From NCBI GenBank assembly GCA_028565635.1, contig JAOXYB010060601.1:1-10734 (forward strand): a DNA stretch of 10,734 nucleotides, read 5' to 3'. This document shows, one piece after another, positions 9,801 through 10,734 of the stretch. The notes under the pieces were generated by a model. That model searched no databases and was not told where the DNA came from. It saw nothing but the letters and a program-made list of their open reading frames with translations. The stretch's first letter is position 1, and every line of letters starts with the position of its first letter. The position numbers and the translations under genes were made by a program. This DNA comes from Phoronis ovalis (lineage: Eukaryota > Phoronida > Phoronidae).

Positions 9801-10734
9801 CATGGGTGATCCATGGTTTGCTCAGTGATCAATATAAAGATCCTTTCAATCCACCTCTGGCTCAACAATTTGTAAAACATGTTACCACTTCAGATGCAGT
9901 TGATCTGAATAGTGATATTACCACATCAGATGCACAGACCGATTGCGGAAAGATCGTAAACATTTTAAAAAAATTGGCCGGCATAAAGGTACATAATAAA
10001 TAGATCAATACTTGTGCTAGTCACTGAGTAAAGCAACTGTGCACTAATGACAATCAATATGAATATTGTTCATTTCAATATAAGCATAAGCTATACAGGT
10101 TTTTTCATAGTATAGTAGTACAATTTGTATAACTTAATGCAATACCTAACTAATTTAATCTGACTGAAGGACTCAAACTGCAAATACAAGTAAATGAATA
10201 ATTTCATGCAGTAACACAGTAATCTCAAATCACATAGGTATCACTCGAGCAATCAGGAAAAATAGCAACGTTGTCAAACATTTGTACAGCTGGTTCGCTT
10301 GTTATTCCATCTGACGACGTATACGCGAAGGTTTACGTTAGAGCCGTGGAGGTGTACGTGACGTATGACGAAGATGGCAAGAGTGACAAAGATGAGGATG
10401 TTGATGAAATCGTGGAATACCTCGAAAGGTGGGAAGATGTCGGTTATTACTACGGCAGCGAAGACATGACACAGCACTACGTGTACGTCACTGAGAGTAA
10501 TGAAATTAAACAGTATCGTACTTATGACGACAAACCTGTATTGAATTCTGACAAAGTCATTCTGAGAGAAATAAAAACGGAGGAGATTGATACAAAAAAA
10601 TCGGATTTATGTCGCTTTCTTAATGGTGAGTTGTATTTCAATTGTCTTTTTCTGTCCATGCTTATTGAAAACATTGACAACACAAGCAATTATTATAAAA
10701 TCCTTCTATTTGCTTTTTATTCAGCATTCAAATA
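327..10734 (+). CDS. Multi-exon ankyrin-repeat protein gene, partial at both ends (whole-gene entry)
   Basis: Eleven coding pieces join in one consistent frame to about 1,206 residues with no internal stop. Order: ankyrin-type repeats (residues 1 to about 715), a charged helical, probably coiled-coil stretch (719-879), then an unrecognised region (880 onward). Ten introns lie between the pieces. Nine have GT-AG ends and the first has GC-AG. The first exon is preceded by an acceptor and the last piece runs off the window, so promoter, start codon, stop codon and poly(A) site are all outside. Ankyrin repeats usually bind proteins, so a scaffold or recognition role is inferred. No enzyme motif, signal peptide or clear membrane helix is seen. 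I do not recognise the family and give no symbol. The model is built from splice signals and phase only, without transcript support. Confidence 0.85.
877..1507 (+). other. Intron 1, GC-AG type
   Basis: 631 bases. The donor reads AG|GCAAGA and the acceptor is TTTTCTAG at 1500-1507. The join makes codon AGG (Arg183) and continues the repeat as AGADI-R-YRNNAGENGPAL, a natural ankyrin loop followed by the next helix. A 90-codon open frame at 1074-1346 lies wholly inside the intron, has no coding texture I recognise and is left out. A cluster of GGATAA/TTATCC hexamers sits at 983-1186. Confidence 0.75.
1508..2901 (+). CDS. Exon 2: long array of divergent ankyrin-type repeats
   Basis: Encodes residues 183-647 in one 1,394-base exon. 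It is packed with helix-turn-helix repeats. The best ankyrin matches are HEFGADI (about 257-263), GDTSVDIAVETGSLPIVRYLLSRGG (about 452-476), GETPATLAVKHHGIDIIKWL (about 542-561), GDYPLGLAAANGDYAVVSFLV (about 575-595) and GETPLQLAESAGW. Between them are weaker, charged helical units. Four module starts share a pattern, at residues 241, 342, 429 and 518, each with an aromatic or hydrophobic helix, then a Gly/Glu-Asn turn, then a second helix ending in a Gly-type loop. The exon begins after TTTTCTAG. I place its end at GAAG|GTATAC. An in-phase alternative donor, CTG|GTAGGA, lies 30 bases upstream at 2871 and would drop ten Lys/Glu-rich residues. The frame stays open to 3110, but that extension has no repeat character. 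Confidence 0.88.
2980..3048 (+). repeat. Intronic direct repeat, copy A
   Basis: About 69 bases that realign with 4658-4730. The first 53 columns match at 46 positions, and the copies rejoin at CCTGTTAA after a 4-base length difference. Copy A is followed shortly by an acceptor-like GTGCAG at 3067-3072, as copy B is followed by the real acceptor at 4793. This suggests an old duplication of the intron's 3' end. Confidence 0.7.
3297..3442 (+). pseudogene. Orphan coding-like patch in intron 2 (unrecognised)
   Basis: One frame, beginning at about 3291, reads a Thr/Cys-rich start and then the acidic run DESIMTLSQIENGISEIPDE, followed by LDEFTLNNISLTK. It has the codon texture of a real protein, unlike its AT-rich surroundings. 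An acceptor-like CAG sits at 3321-3323 and donor-like GTATGT at 3443. However, an exon from 3324 would enter in a phase that fits neither donor of exon 2, and the same frame has a TAA a few codons upstream. It may be a decayed transposon leader, a relic exon or an exon of another transcript. Acidic leaders are found in some piggyBac-type transposases, but no catalytic core is present to support that. Confidence 0.3.
4302..4545 (+). repeat. Short interrupted minisatellite, CTCGCTGCTCGCACTTAA unit
   Basis: Five imperfect units share the core (C/T)GCTGCTCGCACTTAA. They begin at about 4302 (shortened), 4325, 4464, 4497 and 4529 (truncated). The last units also share ACAGACCAA after the core. Units two and three are separated by about 110 bases of A-rich sequence that itself holds a small repeat (ATTGACAACCAAAA and ATCGACAACAAAA at about 4356-4386). 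The block is flanked by G/C runs near 4277-4296 and 4548-4553. Its overlapping open frames on both strands are by-products of the repeat. Confidence 0.7.
4658..4730 (+). repeat. Intronic direct repeat, copy B
   Basis: This partner of 2980-3048 lies 63 bases before the acceptor of exon 3. It shares TAGTAATTT, ATGTAACTT, AATCATTATAAA and CCTGTTAA with copy A in the same order. About 1.68 kb separates the copies. Confidence 0.7.
4794..5006 (+). CDS. Exon 3: last ankyrin-like helical module
   Basis: Encodes residues 648-718 (213 bases, phase 1 at both ends). It opens Asp-Gln-Pro-Lys and then LRELLNAVRKGKTDIIKQFV, which matches the helix-turn-helix start of the earlier modules. A Lys-rich loop and a second helical unit (QEMISAAKLLQAEEIRVMLQ) follow. 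The acceptor is TTATTTTGCAG and the donor is TCAG|GTTAGT. The shared entry and exit phase would let this exon be skipped without a frameshift, joining exon 2 to exon 4. It probably caps the repeat solenoid. Confidence 0.85.
5007..5296 (+). other. Intron 3
   Basis: 290 bases from GTTAGT to CACGTAG. AT-rich, with no convincing feature. The acceptor has a poor pyrimidine tract but is the only nearby AG that keeps the next exon open in the required phase. Confidence 0.65.
5297..5415 (+). CDS. Exon 4: short helical linker
   Basis: Encodes residues 719-758 (119 bases, phase 1 in, phase 0 out). The main element is the amphipathic helix KILDGFLDAMEKLLAGIKQD (about 730-749), with charged ends. The frame closes at a TGA just beyond the donor GTG|GTAAAG, which supports the exon end. 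The 12 bases GCCGGCATAAAG at 5371-5382, coding Ala-Gly-Ile-Lys, recur exactly at the end of exon 9. No family is recognised. Confidence 0.75.
5416..5906 (+). other. Intron 4 with a GC-richer insert
   Basis: 491 bases from GTAAAG to TTTATTTAAG. The middle (about 5535-5760) is richer in CpG than the flanks and carries a tRNA-like stretch and several short palindromes. The open frame at 5552-5746 lies inside this insert and shows no homology I can name. Confidence 0.65.
5614..5760 (+). mobile_element. Possible tRNA-Ser-derived SINE fragment
   Basis: GGCCGAGTGG at 5614-5623, followed by ATTTGGTGTTGGGAC, closely follows the 5' half of eukaryotic tRNA-Ser (GGCCGAGTGG, then GG-GTTGG-AC). This is where the pol III A box lies. 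A weak B-box-like GGTTAGTATTC begins at about 5659, at a plausible distance. The rest does not fold as an intact tRNA, so a decayed SINE head is more likely than a tRNA gene. A perfect 9-bp stem (5720-5728 with 5735-5743) and TGATGTCATCA at 5750-5760 follow. The limits are approximate and chance similarity is possible. Confidence 0.35.
5907..6107 (+). CDS. Exon 5: coiled-coil segment
   Basis: Encodes residues 759-825 (201 bases, phase 0 at both ends). The sequence is highly charged with regularly spaced Leu, Ile and Val (YRDVDELQNDISGIREQLEI, then ELNKKLDEMFDNLDPSERI, then MRNEIKTLKQQ), as expected for a coiled coil with a short break at Gly-Thr-Gly and Asp-Pro-Ser. The acceptor is TTTAAG at 5901-5906. 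A CAG four bases downstream (5908-5910) would shift the frame into an early stop. The donor is CAG|GTACAG. Confidence 0.85.
6108..6528 (+). other. Intron 5
   Basis: 421 bases from GTACAG to TTTTTTAAAG. AT-rich. I see no gene, repeat or structured element in it. Confidence 0.75.
6529..6690 (+). CDS. Exon 6: second coiled-coil segment
   Basis: Encodes residues 826-879 (162 bases, phase 0 at both ends). It continues the helical stretch of exon 5: ADDALRLLDRKQRTVAEKQK, then IQIFKRNKEQQYKFFDTICT, then a hydrophobic end, KIDTYLFNIK. Lys, Arg and Gln dominate. The acceptor TTTTTTAAAG and donor AAG|GTAATG are clear, and the symmetrical phase makes the exon removable without a frameshift. With exon 5 it probably forms one helical rod or dimerisation region of about 120 residues (inference). 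Confidence 0.85.
6691..8759 (+). other. Intron 6, long and AT-rich
   Basis: 2,069 bases from GTAATG to CTCCTTTTCAG. A stronger-looking T-rich acceptor at 8681-8695 comes first, but splicing there in the required phase meets TAA after four codons, so 8759 is chosen. A 62-codon minus-strand frame sits at 7850-8038. GGGATATCCC at 8251-8260 is a short palindrome. Otherwise nothing is recognisable. Confidence 0.65.
7850..8038 (-). other. Minus-strand Cys-containing open frame inside intron 6 (doubtful)
   Basis: A 62-codon frame starts MATSGTYCCRSRFSKYAKQY and has a second Cys-Cys pair at about residue 33, then a Trp-containing stretch. On the minus strand a CTGTCGCAG acceptor-like string divides it. 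The middle has more balanced composition than the flanks. It could be a fragment of an inserted element or chance. I do not recognise it and see no neighbouring exon. Confidence 0.15.
8760..8885 (+). CDS. Exon 7: unrecognised segment
   Basis: Encodes residues 880-921 (126 bases, phase 0 at both ends). It begins LSFAYKVKRKQDDDKTPLSL, a basic then acidic stretch, and goes on to LTISGKSLDIGCPSYLSEDG, which looks like alternating strands and turns and not coiled coil. The exon must start at 8760, because the same frame has TAA at 8739-8741. The donor is AAG|GTAACG. No domain is recognised. It marks the change from the helical rod to the C-terminal region. Confidence 0.75.
8886..9296 (+). other. 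Intron 7
   Basis: 411 bases from GTAACG to a long T-rich tract and TGCAAG at 9291-9296. Overlapping open frames on both strands (8970-9170 and 9119-9301) have no recognisable content. Confidence 0.75.
9297..9483 (+). CDS. Exon 8: helical segment of the C-terminal region
   Basis: Encodes residues 922-983 plus one base (187 bases, phase 0 in, phase 1 out). The content is mostly amphipathic helix: IDSIIRKLVNAGVVFEQASD, a short Gly-Leu-Pro-Gln turn, RLDMWTILSELDHVITNTAY, then RLTMFYQDQLQDMERI. It reads like a helical bundle domain. The acceptor is TTTTTTCATGCAAG and the donor ATAA|GTAAGT is near-perfect. Its family is not recognised. Confidence 0.88.
9484..9716 (+). other. Intron 8
   Basis: 233 bases from GTAAGT to GCATTTTATAG. 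AT-rich, with nothing recognisable. Confidence 0.8.
9717..9988 (+). CDS. Exon 9: Cys-rich patch and small internal duplication
   Basis: Encodes residues 984-1074 (272 bases, phase 1 in, phase 0 out). After a Pro-rich lead (PKTIIQPTKPAEPAEW) comes FGCYCCAWVIHGLL, with three Cys in four positions next to Trp and His. Then follows a loop, DPFNPPLAQQFVKHV. Two copies of TTSDA lie 12 residues apart, coded by nearly identical 17-mers at 9882-9898 and 9918-9934. The exon closes with CGKIVNILKKLAGIK. The Cys cluster could be structural or metal-related, but no known zinc-finger spacing is seen. The acceptor is TTTTATAG and the donor is AAG|GTACAT. Confidence 0.85.
9989..10237 (+). other. Intron 9
   Basis: 249 bases from GTACAT to AATCACATAG. 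The pyrimidine tract before this acceptor is weak. Another CAG at 10209-10211 leads straight into TAA in the required phase, so the later site is preferred. Confidence 0.7.
10238..10625 (+). CDS. Exon 10: Tyr/Asp-rich, probably beta-strand segment
   Basis: Encodes residues 1075-1203 plus one base (388 bases, phase 0 in, phase 1 out). Alternating Val/Tyr runs (VYAKVYVRAVEVYVTY) suggest strands. An acidic loop (DEDGKSDKDEDVDEIVEYLE), a Tyr-rich part (GYYYGSED, HYVYVTESNEIKQYRTYDD) and a charged end follow. The acidic loop resembles a calcium-binding loop at a glance but lacks the EF-hand spacing. The base composition is richer in GC and CpG than other exons. The donor AATG|GTGAGT is strong. Domain family unknown. 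Confidence 0.85.
10626..10724 (+). other. Intron 10
   Basis: 99 bases, the shortest intron here, from GTGAGT to a T-rich tract and TTCAG at 10720-10724. Nothing else is seen in it. Confidence 0.8.
10725..10734 (+). CDS. Start of exon 11, cut by the window end
   Basis: Ten bases after a clear TTTTTATTCAG acceptor. In the phase set by exon 10 they read Ala-Phe-Lys and part of a fourth codon, with no stop. The gene therefore continues beyond the window. Confidence 0.65.

Noticed and set aside
10365-10410. EF-hand calcium-binding loop in exon 10
   Set aside because: The acidic run has DxD-G but lacks Gly at position 6, the hydrophobic at 8 and Glu at 12 in register. No paired helix-loop-helix is seen.
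1-10734. CRISPR array, bacterial operon or phage features
   Set aside because: No evenly spaced identical repeats, no ribosome-binding-site pattern, and coding pieces are divided by spliceosomal introns.

Overview
The window looks like genomic DNA from an invertebrate animal. It is AT-rich, its coding blocks are bounded by eukaryotic splice sites, and its introns (about 0.1-2.1 kb) hold repeat debris. A bivalve or similar marine invertebrate is a guess from texture only. No bacterial, phage or CRISPR features are visible.

One plus-strand gene spans almost the whole window and runs off both ends. I can join eleven coding pieces whose reading phases agree at every junction: 327-876, 1508-2901, 4794-5006, 5297-5415, 5907-6107, 6529-6690, 8760-8885, 9297-9483, 9717-9988, 10238-10625 and 10725 to the window end. 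Together they give about 3,622 coding bases, or about 1,206 residues, with neither start nor stop codon inside the window. Residue numbers below count from the first complete codon (Asn, base 329).

Residues 1 to about 715 are ankyrin-type helical repeats. The first few are canonical and the rest increasingly divergent, arranged as six larger modules that each open with a similar helix. Residues 719-879 are charged and helical, probably coiled coil. Residues 880 to the end are a region I do not recognise, including a Cys-rich patch, a small internal duplication and a Tyr/Asp-rich, probably beta-strand segment. No catalytic motif, signal peptide or membrane segment is convincing, so a scaffold or recognition role is only an inference from the ankyrin repeats.

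The splice structure has two notable points. Intron 1 appears to use a rare GC donor, with an in-frame stop just beyond it. Exon 2 has two in-phase candidate donors 30 bases apart.

The non-coding parts hold a fold-back hairpin (64-133), a GGATAA-rich stretch (983-1186), a duplicated intron segment (2980-3048 and 4658-4730), an orphan coding-like patch (about 3297-3442), a short minisatellite (4302-4545) and a tRNA-Ser-like SINE candidate (5614-5760). The rest of the introns looks featureless.
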